Origin: Mageeibacillus sp. UBA5438
GTDB taxonomy: Bacteria > Bacillota > Clostridia > Saccharofermentanales > DTU023
DNA: 19,371 bases
Assembly: GCA_002427535.1 (NCBI GenBank)
Contig: DIRK01000044.1
Span: 1-19,371 of the forward strand
Direction of reading: 5' to 3'
This document shows, piece after piece, positions 1 to 7,333 of the stretch (position 1 is the stretch's first letter; each line of letters opens with the position of its first letter). Below the pieces are notes generated by a model, which was not told the DNA's origin, did not search any database, and was given only the letters and a program-made list of their open reading frames with translations. Made by a program: the position numbers and the translations under genes.

Positions 1-1509
1 TTCAAAGTGGATGGTAATGGGGAGTTTTTCCATTTCATTTTTGTACCATGAAAGGAGCATCCTGTCTTTTTCTTTAAAAGACGGGGCGGCGGCCGCGATG
101 AAGACACCGCCTAATTCATCGCTTTTTTCGTAGAGATCTACCTCATGGCCTTGCAAAGCCATGAGCCTTGCGGCTTCCATGCCGCCGATCCCGCCGCCGA
201 TGACGGCGATTTTCTTCTTTTGCTCGGCTTGTTTTAAACGATATTTTTCTTCCTGGAAGGTCACAGGGTTTAAAGCGCAGCGACCTAAGGGTGTTTTGGG
301 CAGGTTCCCCGGCTCGCCTTTGTAGCGGTACACGCCGAAACAGCCGTTGTGGCAGGCAATGCAGGGGCGGATATCGTCTATTTTCTCTTCTCGGATCTTA
401 TCGAGGTAGAGGCCGTCGCAGAGGAATTGTCGCGCGATACCCACAGCATCGATATGGCCCTCGGCCAATGCTTCGGCCGCCTGATCGGGATCTTCCATAC
501 GTCCCGCGCAGGCGACAGGGATGGAGACATGGGGTTTTAAAAAGCTTGCCTCAGGCAGGTTGCAGGCCAGGGGCATGTACATGGGCGGGTGTGCCCAAAA
601 CCAGGCGTCGTAGGTGCCGTTGTCGGCGTTCAAAAGATCGCAGCCGGCTTCTTCTAAAATTTTGGCAACTTTGATGGCTTCTTCCTTGTCACGGCCAAAT
701 TCTTCATATTCTTCTCCGGGGACGGCGCCCTGTTGGAAGCCGCGCATCTTCGACTCGACGCTGAAGCGGACACTGACGGGGTAATCGTCTCCGCAGGCGG
801 CCTTGATCGATTGAATGATCTCGGTGGTGAAGCGCATGCGGTTTTCTAAGTTGCCGCCGTATTCGTCGTCGCGTTCGTTGGTGCATGTCATGGTGAATTG
901 GTCAAGCAAATAACCTTCGTGGACGGCGTGGATTTCAATGCCGTCGATGCCCGCGCGTTTGCAAAGCGCGGCGGTTTTCCCAAAGGCGTCGATGATTTCT
1001 TCGATTTCTTTTTTGGTAAGCGCGCGGGCTTTAATTGTCGGATCCCAGACGTTGGGCATATCGGGGGAGGCGCCTGCAAAGACGCGTTCGACATCCATCC
1101 CGAACAGTTTGGCAAATCGTTTTAAAAACTTACCGTGGTAAAGTTTTCGCAAAATGGGCACTGCCACCATGGCACGCCCCATGCCGGCGCCGACCTGGAA
1201 AAAGATTTTGGAGCCGTGCGCGTGGATTTCTTCCACTAAATCTTTCACGGGGCCCATAAACACGGATTCGGACTCGTAAAGCCATTGGTTGCCCGCAAAG
1301 CTACGGATGGGGATCATGCCGGGGATGATGAGTCCTACGCCAGTTTTGGCGCGTTCACGATAATAATCAGGGCAATGCTCGTTGAATTTATACTTGGTCA
1401 TGCCCTCCACCAGGTTGGTGCCTTCCATGGCGCAGAGGATAAAGCGGTTTTGTATGGTGGTTTGGCCAATGTCAAGTGGGGTGAACAGAATTTCGTGATT
1501 CTTTTTCAT
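1..1509 (-). CDS. NADH:flavin oxidoreductase / 2,4-dienoyl-CoA reductase-like FMN, 4Fe-4S, FAD enzyme (3' end outside window)
   Basis: This is an open frame of 503 codons that runs off the left edge, so the C-terminus is missing. The start is the ATG at 1509–1507, with AGGAGA just upstream on the minus strand. The N-terminal two thirds form an old-yellow-enzyme TIM barrel: it opens ILFTPLDIG and contains IEIHAVHEGYLLDQF followed by NERDDEYGGNLENR. A cysteine cluster CIACHNGC (C383, C386, C390) plus C411 should bind a 4Fe-4S cluster. The dinucleotide-binding motif IAVIGGGIGGMEAAR then starts the FAD/NAD domain. Family members (FadH, trimethylamine dehydrogenase, BaiCD-like enzymes) pass electrons from NAD(P)H through FAD and Fe-S to FMN and reduce activated C=C bonds. 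The substrate cannot be told from sequence. The 20-residue gap between the third and fourth cysteines is longer than the roughly 11–12 I recall for FadH. The gene is divergent from the NYN remnant. Confidence 0.9.
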   Translation of the reverse strand, partial: MKKNHEILFTPLDIGQTTIQNRFILCAMEGTNLVEGMTKYKFNEHCPDYYRERAKTGVGLIIPGMIPIRSFAGNQWLYESESVFMGPVKDLVEEIHAHGSKIFFQVGAGMGRAMVAVPILRKLYHGKFLKRFAKLFGMDVERVFAGASPDMPNVWDPTIKARALTKKEIEEIIDAFGKTAALCKRAGIDGIEIHAVHEGYLLDQFTMTCTNERDDEYGGNLENRMRFTTEIIQSIKAACGDDYPVSVRFSVESKMRGFQQGAVPGEEYEEFGRDKEEAIKVAKILEEAGCDLLNADNGTYDAWFWAHPPMYMPLACNLPEASFLKPHVSIPVACAGRMEDPDQAAEALAEGHIDAVGIARQFLCDGLYLDKIREEKIDDIRPCIACHNGCFGVYRYKGEPGNLPKTPLGRCALNPVTFQEEKYRLKQAEQKKKIAVIGGGIGGMEAARLMALQGHEVDLYEKSDELGGVFIAAAAPSFKEKDRMLLSWYKNEMEKLPITIHFE

Positions 1510-1592
1510 GGGGTCTCCTCTTATACATGATTTCTTTTCAAACTACGGATTCATCATAAACTAATAAAGGGGAGAGGAGAGAAAGCAAAAAC

Positions 1593-1666
1593 AGGTGCCT
1601 ATGCAAAATGGATCGGGACGATTTGACCTTCGCGGCTTGTCGTCCCTTTTAGTAGGTGCCCTATGC
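1593..1666 (+). repeat. short direct repeat AGGTGCC(C)TATGC flanking a hairpin
   Basis: AGGTGCCTATGC at 1593–1604 recurs as AGGTGCCCTATGC at 1654–1666. Each copy puts an ATG a few bases after AGGTG. The second ATG (1663) opens the NYN remnant; the first (1601) opens a 22-codon frame ending at 1669, which overlaps the start of the remnant. A terminator-like hairpin lies between the copies. This may be a small duplication or a leader-peptide arrangement; which of the two is unknown. Confidence 0.55.
1615..1650 (+). terminator. terminator- or attenuator-like hairpin upstream of the NYN remnant
   Basis: GGGACGA at 1615–1621 pairs perfectly with TCGTCCC at 1640–1646, and TTTT follows at 1647–1650. 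The 18-base interior contains a weak inner pairing. No plus-strand gene lies upstream, so it would end only a short leader transcript. That would fit an attenuator before the NYN remnant, or it may be chance. No function is shown. Confidence 0.4.
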
Positions 1667-2075
1667 TGAGAGCGATCGTACTGATCGATCATCAAAATTT
1701 TGAAATAGCTGTTTGGGATCTTTATGGCGGAAGCGCCCCATGGCTTGACGATACAAAGCTCCCCAAGCAGGACACTCGTTTAGTACCCGGTTACCAGTTG
1801 ATTAAAACATACTTATTTGTACCAAAACCAGATACATTTTCGAAAGATATAAGCAATTATTCAAAGGCATACCAATGGGCCAAAGGTCTGAATAGTAAAC
1901 CTTTTTCATGAGTGCCGATAGTGATTATGTCGGCATATATGAGACGTTGAGGAGCATGGGAAAATTGACTGCTGAGGTCGTTGTAAAAGGACAGTCAATC
2001 AAAGATGTGCGTGATTGCGTTGATACAACGGCAGATCTTGATCAAGATTTTTTCTCATCTTGTCTAAGATACTAG
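1663..2075 (+). pseudogene. NYN-domain (LabA/DUF88-like) gene remnant, frame-broken with missing middle
   Basis: Two pieces of one NYN (PIN-like) nuclease domain lie in different frames. The first (1663–1911, 82 residues) begins MLRAIVLIDHQNFEIAV, the first beta strand with a conserved Asp and Asn typical of NYN proteins, and stops at TGA 1909. The second (1908–2075, 55 residues) reads SADSDYVGIYETLRSMGK, matching the family's late SGDSDF motif and the helix and strand after it. The central part of the domain, with the middle acidic residues, is absent, so this is an internal deletion plus frameshift rather than a single sequencing slip. The stretch looks more AT-rich than its neighbours, suggesting a foreign origin. 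The intact family cleaves RNA using clustered Asp residues; this copy is very unlikely to be active. Confidence 0.75.
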
Positions 2076-2105
2076 AATAGGTTTGTCGTAGGGGTAAAGT
2101 GCAAA

Positions 2106-2133
2106 GCCCTTGTAATTGAGTCATTACAAGGGC
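2106..2133 (-). terminator. Rho-independent terminator of the tmRNA gene
   Basis: A perfect 11-bp inverted repeat (2106–2116 with 2123–2133, 6-base loop) begins 4 bases past the tmRNA CCA end. Read on the minus strand, the hairpin is followed by TTTGCACTTT. Position and polarity fit termination of ssrA. Confidence 0.8.
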
Positions 2134-2136
2134 ATC

Positions 2137-2511
2137 TGGTGGAAGCGAGGGGAGTCGAACCCCTGTCCGAAATCGCCTTAAAAGGGACATCTCCGGGTGC
2201 AGCCGCTGTTTTCAAATTCCCTCTGTCATCAAGTTCAGCGGCGATCTTGAACGAAGAGGTAGCCTTTAATACGCAACGAGACTCCAAGGCATTAGTCCGT
2301 CGGGAGCTTTCTTTGACCTGCCCAGAAAGAAAGGTCTGCCGTTGACGTTCTTACGCGGTTAGCAGATTAGCCGCGGGAACGGCAGGGCTCACGCCGCTGC
2401 AAATGCCGGTTTGTTGGCAATTAAAAAGTCTCTCGTTTTTTAAAGAGGCCCACGAGAATCCTCTACCCGCTTTCCCGATCTCAACAACCCCGTCGAAACC
2501 AGTACGCTCCC
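2137..2511 (-). ncRNA. ssrA: transfer-messenger RNA (tmRNA)
   Basis: This is a complete one-piece tmRNA of 375 bases. The 5' end GGGAGCG (2511–2505) pairs with CGCTTCC next to A-CCA at the 3' end (encoded CCA at 2139–2137), forming the tRNA-like acceptor. The hallmark TACTGGTTTCGACGGGG follows the 5' strand, and AGGGGTTCGACTCCCCT forms the T arm. The tag frame runs from GCC (2418–2416) to TGA (2391–2389) and encodes ANKPAFAAA. Downstream, CTGCCGTT pairs with AACGGCAG, and CTTTCTTT/AAAGAAAG nested with GACC/GGTC is consistent with a pseudoknot. The RNA works with SmpB to rescue stalled ribosomes and tag the unfinished protein for proteolysis. The tag ending AAA, rather than the common LAA, is unusual. 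Confidence 0.96.
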
Positions 2512-2527
2512 CTATGAGAGCCTACTC

Positions 2528-2533
2528 ATTATA
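2528..2533 (-). promoter_or_regulatory. extended -10 promoter element of ssrA
   Basis: On the minus strand TGTTATAAT gives a perfect TATAAT with an upstream TGN (extended -10). I see no good -35 at 16–18 bases, which is common for extended -10 promoters. Transcription would begin about ten bases before the mature tmRNA 5' end, leaving a short leader for RNase P to remove. Confidence 0.7.
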
Positions 2534-2593
2534 ACACGTGAGGGTAATGTACGCATTCGCGGTAACCTGTTCCCTTGAATAAAGGTTCATATA

Positions 2594-2622
2594 TTGCAGT
2601 TTTCACCAAGGACTTGTATGCT
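2594..2622 (+). promoter_or_regulatory. candidate sigma-A promoter for the ferritin-like gene
   Basis: TTGCAG (2594–2599) and TATGCT (2617–2622) are separated by exactly 17 bases and lie about 45 bases before the start codon. Each hexamer has two mismatches to consensus. This is an inference from spacing and position only. Confidence 0.45.
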
Positions 2623-2666
2623 AATTCCAGATGTAATCTACAGAATACATAAGGAGGTATCAGTGA

Positions 2667-3170
2667 ATGGGCAAACAAGGAATTGAAATATTAGATCTTG
2701 ATGTGAATCAACTGATCCAGTACCTGAACGAGGCCTTAGCGGAAGAATGGCTTGCCTTTTACCAGTATTGGGTCGGCGCGCGCCTGATTGAAGGCCCGAT
2801 GAGAAGTGAAATTGAACCGGAACTGATTGAACACGCCAACGAAGAGTACGAGCATGCCATTATGGTGGCAGACCGTATCGTACAATTAGGCGGAACGCCG
2901 CTTTTGAACCCCAATCTTTGGAAAGAATACTCCAAATGCGATTATGAAGAGCCCAACGATCCTTACGTGGAAGTGATCTTGCAGCAAAATATCGACGGGG
3001 AGCGCTGTGCGATTAGGCGTTACCAGCAGATTGCAGAATTCACGCGCGGCAAAGACTTTGTCACACACCGCATGGCGATCAAGATCATGGAAGATGAGCT
3101 TGAGCACGAACAAGACCTAGAAGACTGGCTGAATGATATCCAGATCATGAAAGAAAAACTTCGCCACTAG
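2667..3170 (+). CDS. ferritin-like diiron protein (bacterioferritin/Dps-like)
   Basis: This 167-residue four-helix-bundle protein has a strong AAGGAGG ribosome binding site before the ATG. Likely iron ligands appear in the order expected for the ferritin-like superfamily: an acidic pair E26/E27 in helix A, E60xxH63 (EEYEHA) in helix B, an acidic residue near E112 in helix C, and E144xxH147 (DELEHE) in helix D. Family members oxidise and store iron or act as peroxide-protecting diiron proteins in the cytoplasm. There is no C-terminal rubredoxin domain, so it is not a classical rubrerythrin. The next gene begins 90 bases downstream, beyond a hairpin. Whether this is a storage cage or a small peroxidase cannot be decided from sequence alone. 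Confidence 0.85.
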   Translation: MGKQGIEILDLDVNQLIQYLNEALAEEWLAFYQYWVGARLIEGPMRSEIEPELIEHANEEYEHAIMVADRIVQLGGTPLLNPNLWKEYSKCDYEEPNDPYVEVILQQNIDGERCAIRRYQQIAEFTRGKDFVTHRMAIKIMEDELEHEQDLEDWLNDIQIMKEKLRH

Positions 3171-3192
3171 TGCGCGAAACACTGTTATCAAC

Positions 3193-3226
3193 AAGGCCGT
3201 CCGGTACGCGAGAATCGGACGGCCTT
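3193..3226 (+). terminator. strong intercistronic hairpin, possible terminator
   Basis: AAGGCCGTCCG (3193–3203) pairs perfectly with CGGACGGCCTT (3216–3226) across a 12-base loop. The sequence after the stem is TTATCATC, so the T tract is poor. It may be a weak terminator or an RNA-stabilising element between the ferritin-like gene and the kinase gene. Confidence 0.5.
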
Positions 3227-3259
3227 ATCATCGGGTCAATAAATGACAGGAGAGTCGTT

Positions 3260-4810
3260 ATGCCGTCTAAGGGATATGTATTGGCGGTCGACGTCGGCAC
3301 ACAAAGTGTCCGGGCGATCGTGTTCGACCCCATGGGCCGTCATGTCGTAAGCGCAAGAAAGATCAGCGCGCCCTATTATAGCCGGCAGTCGGGATGGGCC
3401 GAGGTGCCCGCCGATCAGTTTTGGCAGGACAGCTGTGAGGTGATCCGAGAGGTCATCGAATTACTGGGCGACGAGTTGAGCGAACTGAAGGCCATGGCCG
3501 TGACGGCCAATCGCGACAATATCCTTCCCCTTGACGAACAGGATAAACCCTTACGCGATTGGATTACCTGGGTTGATACACGCCGCGCGCCGAAGGCCAT
3601 GGAGGCCTTGAAAAAAGAATTAAAAGGGGTCGACCGCGCCATCTACCTTGCCGATTACGCGTTCTTCTCCATGGTGGCCTACCGCTCCAAATTCAACTGG
3701 ATCAAATACCATGAACCGGAGGTGCACCACCGGGCCAAACGCTATGTGTCGATTACCGGTCACCTCAACTTAAAACTCTGCGGTGTATTTCGGGACGCGC
3801 GGGGCATGCAGGTTGGCTACGTCCCGTACCAGGCCAAACGCCAGGACTGGTACAAGATTAAATCAGTGTTCAGATTTATGGGAGTGCGCCGGGAGCAACT
3901 GCCCGACCTTGTCGCGCCGGGAGAGGTCATCGGAAATGTCACAGAAGAAGGTCATCTTTTCACAGGCCTCCCCGTAGGACTGCCCGTCATCGCGTCTGCC
4001 GGCGACAAACAGTGCGAAACTTTAGGCTCAGGCGTCTTTGACCCTTCTCAAGCCACCATCAGTTACGGGACAATGGCCACACTGGGCACGACCATCTTTC
4101 GCCATATTGAAGATAAAAAGTTGAAGTTTTATACCTTTGCCTCTTGTATTCCCGATGCCTGGAACCCCGAGCACAGCATCTATCGCGGTTACTGGCTGGT
4201 CACCTGGTTTTGCCAACAATACGCTAAAGAGAGCGGCATGCCGGAATTTCTGAAGCAAATGAATGAAGAGGTCAAGGAAGTGCCGCCCGGCGCCAACGGG
4301 CTTTTTGTCTTTCCGTTTTGGACGATCCACCCCGGACTCTACCCCCACGGCAAAGGCATGATTGCCGGCTGGATGGACCACCATCGGGAGGTCGACCTTT
4401 ACCGCGCGATTTTGGAAAGTATCGCCTACGCCCTGAAAGAAGGCTTAGAGCTTATTGAGCAAAAGAGCAAAATGAACGTGAAAAAATTGACGGTCGTCGG
4501 CGGCGGAAGTCAGTCGGACGCCGCCATGCAGCTCACGGCCGACATCTTTAATCTTCCGGCCGTACGATTAGAGGATAAGGAGATCAGCGCCATGGGCGCC
4601 GCCATCAACGCCATGGTCTGGGCCGGCTTCCATCCGTCGTTTGAAGCGGCGGTCAAAGCGATGGTACAGGAGGAGAAAACCTTCTGGCCCGATCCCCAAA
4701 ATGTCGCCGTCTACGAGCATCTTTACCGTGATGTGTACAAAAAGGCGTATAAAAGCAATGAGGGACTCTTCAAGACACTGGGGGAGTTTTCAGAGGACAC
4801 GCTGTTATAG
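3260..4810 (+). CDS. FGGY-family carbohydrate kinase (xylulokinase-like)
   Basis: The frame is open further upstream, but the ATG at 3260 is preceded by AGGAGAG and begins the typical N-terminus YVLAVDVGTQSVRAIVFD, giving 516 residues, a normal family length. That segment is the first phosphate-binding motif. SAGDKQCETLG contains the likely catalytic base D249. VGGGSQSDAAMQLTADIFN (about residues 413–431) is the second FGGY signature, and the following SAMGAAINA completes the adenosine/phosphate-2 region. The enzyme should phosphorylate a pentose, hexose or polyol using ATP in the cytoplasm. The substrate is not identifiable: no isomerase, epimerase or sugar transporter is adjacent. The next gene is a small cupin with a strong RBS 29 bases downstream, likely in the same operon, which suggests a linked sugar-handling step. 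Confidence 0.9.
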   Translation: MPSKGYVLAVDVGTQSVRAIVFDPMGRHVVSARKISAPYYSRQSGWAEVPADQFWQDSCEVIREVIELLGDELSELKAMAVTANRDNILPLDEQDKPLRDWITWVDTRRAPKAMEALKKELKGVDRAIYLADYAFFSMVAYRSKFNWIKYHEPEVHHRAKRYVSITGHLNLKLCGVFRDARGMQVGYVPYQAKRQDWYKIKSVFRFMGVRREQLPDLVAPGEVIGNVTEEGHLFTGLPVGLPVIASAGDKQCETLGSGVFDPSQATISYGTMATLGTTIFRHIEDKKLKFYTFASCIPDAWNPEHSIYRGYWLVTWFCQQYAKESGMPEFLKQMNEEVKEVPPGANGLFVFPFWTIHPGLYPHGKGMIAGWMDHHREVDLYRAILESIAYALKEGLELIEQKSKMNVKKLTVVGGGSQSDAAMQLTADIFNLPAVRLEDKEISAMGAAINAMVWAGFHPSFEAAVKAMVQEEKTFWPDPQNVAVYEHLYRDVYKKAYKSNEGLFKTLGEFSEDTLL

Positions 4811-4839
4811 CAGCAACGCATTTTTAAGGAGAACAAAAC

Positions 4840-5169
4840 ATGATCGAGACCGTCTATCAACTGGCGCAAACGGATGAAAAAACAATCAAGCCCATCATCA
4901 TGGATGAGAATCTTCATTACATGCATATGATCCTGAACCAAGATGAAGCCCTGCCCCTGCATTATTCAAACAGCAATGTCTATATGAATGTGCTTCGAGG
5001 GACACTATCCATTGGATTGGGCGAAGAGGAGGTGCGCCATTACGAACGCGGTGCCCTGCTCAAAATCCCGGTTGACACCAAAATGAACGTCCATAACACG
5101 CATGAGGAAACGCTTGAGATCACGGTAGTGAAAGCACCGGCTCCGGGAGCGCCCGCTAAGATGGCGTAA
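4840..5169 (+). CDS. single-domain cupin protein
   Basis: This 109-residue protein has AAGGAG well placed before the ATG. The pattern LPLHYSNSNVYMNVLRGTL (about 38–56) followed by RGALLKIPVDTKMNVHN matches the two cupin motifs of a small beta-barrel. Only some canonical metal ligands are present: H41 stands where an HxH pair is expected, and one His occurs in motif 2 (NVHN). It may therefore bind a sugar or polyol without metal, or bind metal with altered ligands. It follows the FGGY kinase closely and probably shares its transcript, so a role in the same sugar pathway is plausible but inferred. Confidence 0.75.
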   Translation: MIETVYQLAQTDEKTIKPIIMDENLHYMHMILNQDEALPLHYSNSNVYMNVLRGTLSIGLGEEEVRHYERGALLKIPVDTKMNVHNTHEETLEITVVKAPAPGAPAKMA

Positions 5170-5236
5170 CCTTTCGGGTTGAATGACGTCCTAGAGATTA
5201 GGAGCGATTTTGCTTTCGTAACATGGGAGGATCGTC

Positions 5237-6205
5237 ATGAAAAAAATGAAAAAACGCATCGCCTTGACACTGGCCATCCTTATGATGACGTCAGTTGTGA
5301 TCGGCTGTTCATCGGCCAATATGTCCCACCCTTCCGACAAATCAGAAGGGAGTCCGGGCTGGGAACACGGGCAGGACTTTGACTCGCCGGGTGCCCCCGA
5401 AGCACCCCGAGAAAAATTGCCGAACGCGATCGAGCGCAAATATATCCAAAATGGTGAACTGGCGCTCAGAAGCTCCGATGTCGACAAAACCTACGAATCT
5501 TTAGTGTCACTCACCGAGCGCTTGGACGGGCGGGTTGTCTCCTACGAGCGTCAGGTAGATGACGACTATGGCTGGATACACATGCAGGTCGCGGTGCCTT
5601 TCGGGTCACTTTCGGAATTCATGGATGTCACCGCAGAACATGTTACCCGTGTCGAGACAAAAACTGTGACAAGCGAAGAAGTCACCGAAAGCTACTACGA
5701 TACAAAAACGAGGCTTCAGTCGACGGAAGACCTGATTGAACATTACCGCGGCATGCTGAAAAAAGCGGAAACGATCGAGGACACTCTGTTGGTCCAAAGC
5801 AGGATTGATGAGTTGACGATCGAACTTGAGAGTTTGAAGGGTCATCTGAAGCTACTTGACAGCTGGACGCAAGAATCAAGGATCGACATTACGATCCGGT
5901 TGGAATCCGATCCGACGATCACAAAACCGGAGGTCACATGGAAAACCTTAAAGTGGTCTGACGTCGGATACCTGATGAAAAATGCCATCCAGAAAGTGGG
6001 GATCGGCATTGTCCTAGGGTTCCAGTACTTCCTTGTCGTACTGGTGTATCTGCTTCCGCTCATTGTGCTTTTAGTTCTCATCCTATTTATCGTATGGATC
6101 TGTCGCAGACGAAAAAGAAAGCGAAAGGCAAGACAGGCAGCGCCACTCGAGAATGTTTCACCGGAAGGCTATCGCCATTCGGAGGACCCTGTGCAAAGAG
6201 AATAA
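5237..6205 (+). CDS. DUF4349 lipoprotein with C-terminal membrane segment
   Basis: This 322-residue protein has GGGAGG before the ATG. The N-terminus (KKMKKR, a hydrophobic stretch, then VVIGC) is a lipoprotein signal with C24 as the predicted lipidated residue. A Ser/Pro/Gly-rich linker precedes the DUF4349 region from about residue 65: RKYIQNGELALRSSDVDK, GRVVSYERQ, HMQVAVPFGSLSEFMD and VTESYYDTKTRL match the family pattern. Residues about 150–210 are a probable coiled coil (RLQSTEDLIEHYRGMLKKAE onward). A long hydrophobic segment (about 255–289) and a basic cytoplasmic tail (RRRKRKRKAR) end the protein. So it is anchored at both ends with its middle outside the membrane. The family has no established biochemical role that I know of. 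It ends 28 bases before a strong terminator. Confidence 0.85.
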   Translation: MKKMKKRIALTLAILMMTSVVIGCSSANMSHPSDKSEGSPGWEHGQDFDSPGAPEAPREKLPNAIERKYIQNGELALRSSDVDKTYESLVSLTERLDGRVVSYERQVDDDYGWIHMQVAVPFGSLSEFMDVTAEHVTRVETKTVTSEEVTESYYDTKTRLQSTEDLIEHYRGMLKKAETIEDTLLVQSRIDELTIELESLKGHLKLLDSWTQESRIDITIRLESDPTITKPEVTWKTLKWSDVGYLMKNAIQKVGIGIVLGFQYFLVVLVYLLPLIVLLVLILFIVWICRRRKRKRKARQAAPLENVSPEGYRHSEDPVQRE

Positions 6206-6233
6206 GTGAATAAACCTTGATGGAAACGAATGA

Positions 6234-6266
6234 GGGGCTGTCTTCTATAGAAGACAGCCCCCTTTT
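6234..6266 (+). terminator. Rho-independent terminator after the DUF4349 gene
   Basis: GGGGCTGTCTTC (6234–6245) pairs perfectly over 12 bp with GAAGACAGCCCC (6250–6261) across a TATA loop, followed by CTTTT. The T tract is only on the plus strand, so it ends the rightward transcript. It lies between this gene and the convergent PP2C gene. Confidence 0.9.
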
Positions 6267-6301
6267 ACATGCGATAAAGTGTCAGTATTATCGAGTTCGC
6301 A

Positions 6302-7333
6302 TTAACCCAAAATGAAGTACCACAAAATAAAGATGATCGCCAATCCAACCAGGAATCCCAGAAAGAGGAACAAGAAAAATGTCTTTGTATTGCGCCGGCG
6401 GCGCTCTTTTTTAAATTTCTGTTTCATATCGGCTTCATCCTCCGGCGGGCGTGATGGCGGCTCGACTGCCGCCCCTCCGTTTGCAACGGCACGATTTTCT
6501 TCTGTGAGAATCGAGGTATTGCCATTATGGTAAATCGCGCGACGGACTTCACTTTCGGGAATACGATCGCCCGGTTCCGTGAGTTCAAGATCGCGTACCT
6601 TCACGGCCAAAATCGTGCCGTTCGCCGCGTCGTTGAACTGGCGTGAATGAATCTGAGCCTGCCGGATGGTCGCGGCAAACGCATCGGGGGAGGCCAGGTC
6701 TGAGGCAAATTGCTGTTCAGGATAATCCTTGCAAAATCCCTTCGACGACAGCAGGATTATATCGCCCGACCTCAAAGTGAACTGCTTGATCGTGATGGCG
6801 TTAGGCGACTCTGATCGAGTCATATCACCGATTACCCACTCAGCCATATCTTCTTGTTCTCCCGGTGAGCAAGTCGGAAACATCAGCTTGTTATTTCGGA
6901 ATAAGTGAATTTTCGTATCGCCGATATTCAGAAGATGCGCGACATTGGAATCAATCAATAAAAGTGCCATGGACGCACCCGAAAAGCCATTGTCCCTCGG
7001 TTTAATCTGGCGGGTGACGCGTGCGTGTGCCTCCTTGATGAGGTCACGGCAAAATTTTTGAAAATCAAACTCGGGCTGTTTATAGCTGCCGATCAGGTCG
7101 ACAAGATCCATGGCAGTTCTCTGAACAAGACGTCCTGCCAGATCGCCCACCCCTGAACCGCCGTGACCTTCGGTTACCACATAGAGTTGCGTGTAGTCTT
7201 GTGACTTCGCGCTACGTTCCTCACTCCCGGTGATCATGTCTGGGTAGACGCGTCCGCCCAAGCTGAATGTATCTTCATTAACGGTCGTTTTCGTGCCTGA
7301 CTCGGTCAGGCCGATGACGAGTGTTCGAGCCAT
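6302..7333 (-). CDS. membrane-anchored PP2C-like phosphatase homologue with degenerate metal site
   Basis: This 343-residue protein has AGAGGAT before the ATG. The PP2C fold is recognisable from ordered motifs: VNEDTF (18–23), VVTEGHGGSGVGDLA (52–66), GASMALLLIDSNVAHLLNIGDTKIHL (119–144), SGDIILLSSKGF (189–200) and NDAANGTILAVKV (234–246). In active PP2C enzymes the second motif is normally DGxGG and the fourth SDG; here these Asp residues are E55 and K198. D235 and the NED motif remain. Loss of the SDG aspartate should damage the dinuclear metal site, so it may be a pseudophosphatase acting as a binding or sensing module. A basic, Pro/Glu-rich linker leads to one transmembrane helix (about 317–342) with almost nothing after it, so the PP2C domain should be cytoplasmic. 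No Ser/Thr kinase is next to it. It is divergent from the SDR gene. Confidence 0.8.
   Translation of the reverse strand: MARTLVIGLTESGTKTTVNEDTFSLGGRVYPDMITGSEERSAKSQDYTQLYVVTEGHGGSGVGDLAGRLVQRTAMDLVDLIGSYKQPEFDFQKFCRDLIKEAHARVTRQIKPRDNGFSGASMALLLIDSNVAHLLNIGDTKIHLFRNNKLMFPTCSPGEQEDMAEWVIGDMTRSESPNAITIKQFTLRSGDIILLSSKGFCKDYPEQQFASDLASPDAFAATIRQAQIHSRQFNDAANGTILAVKVRDLELTEPGDRIPESEVRRAIYHNGNTSILTEENRAVANGGAAVEPPSRPPEDEADMKQKFKKERRRRNTKTFFLFLFLGFLVGLAIIFILWYFILG

Noticed and set aside
2139..2345. 68-codon plus-strand frame
   Set aside because: It lies entirely within the antisense of the tmRNA gene and has no ribosome binding site.
3170..3259. Upstream extension of the FGGY kinase frame
   Set aside because: It begins on the stop codon of the preceding gene, runs through the hairpin and lacks a ribosome binding site; ATG 3260 has one and matches the family start.
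5170..5236. Possible terminator or promoter between the cupin and the DUF4349 gene
   Set aside because: Only a four-bp AACC/GGTT stem and no promoter hexamers at correct spacing; nothing supportable beyond the ribosome binding site.
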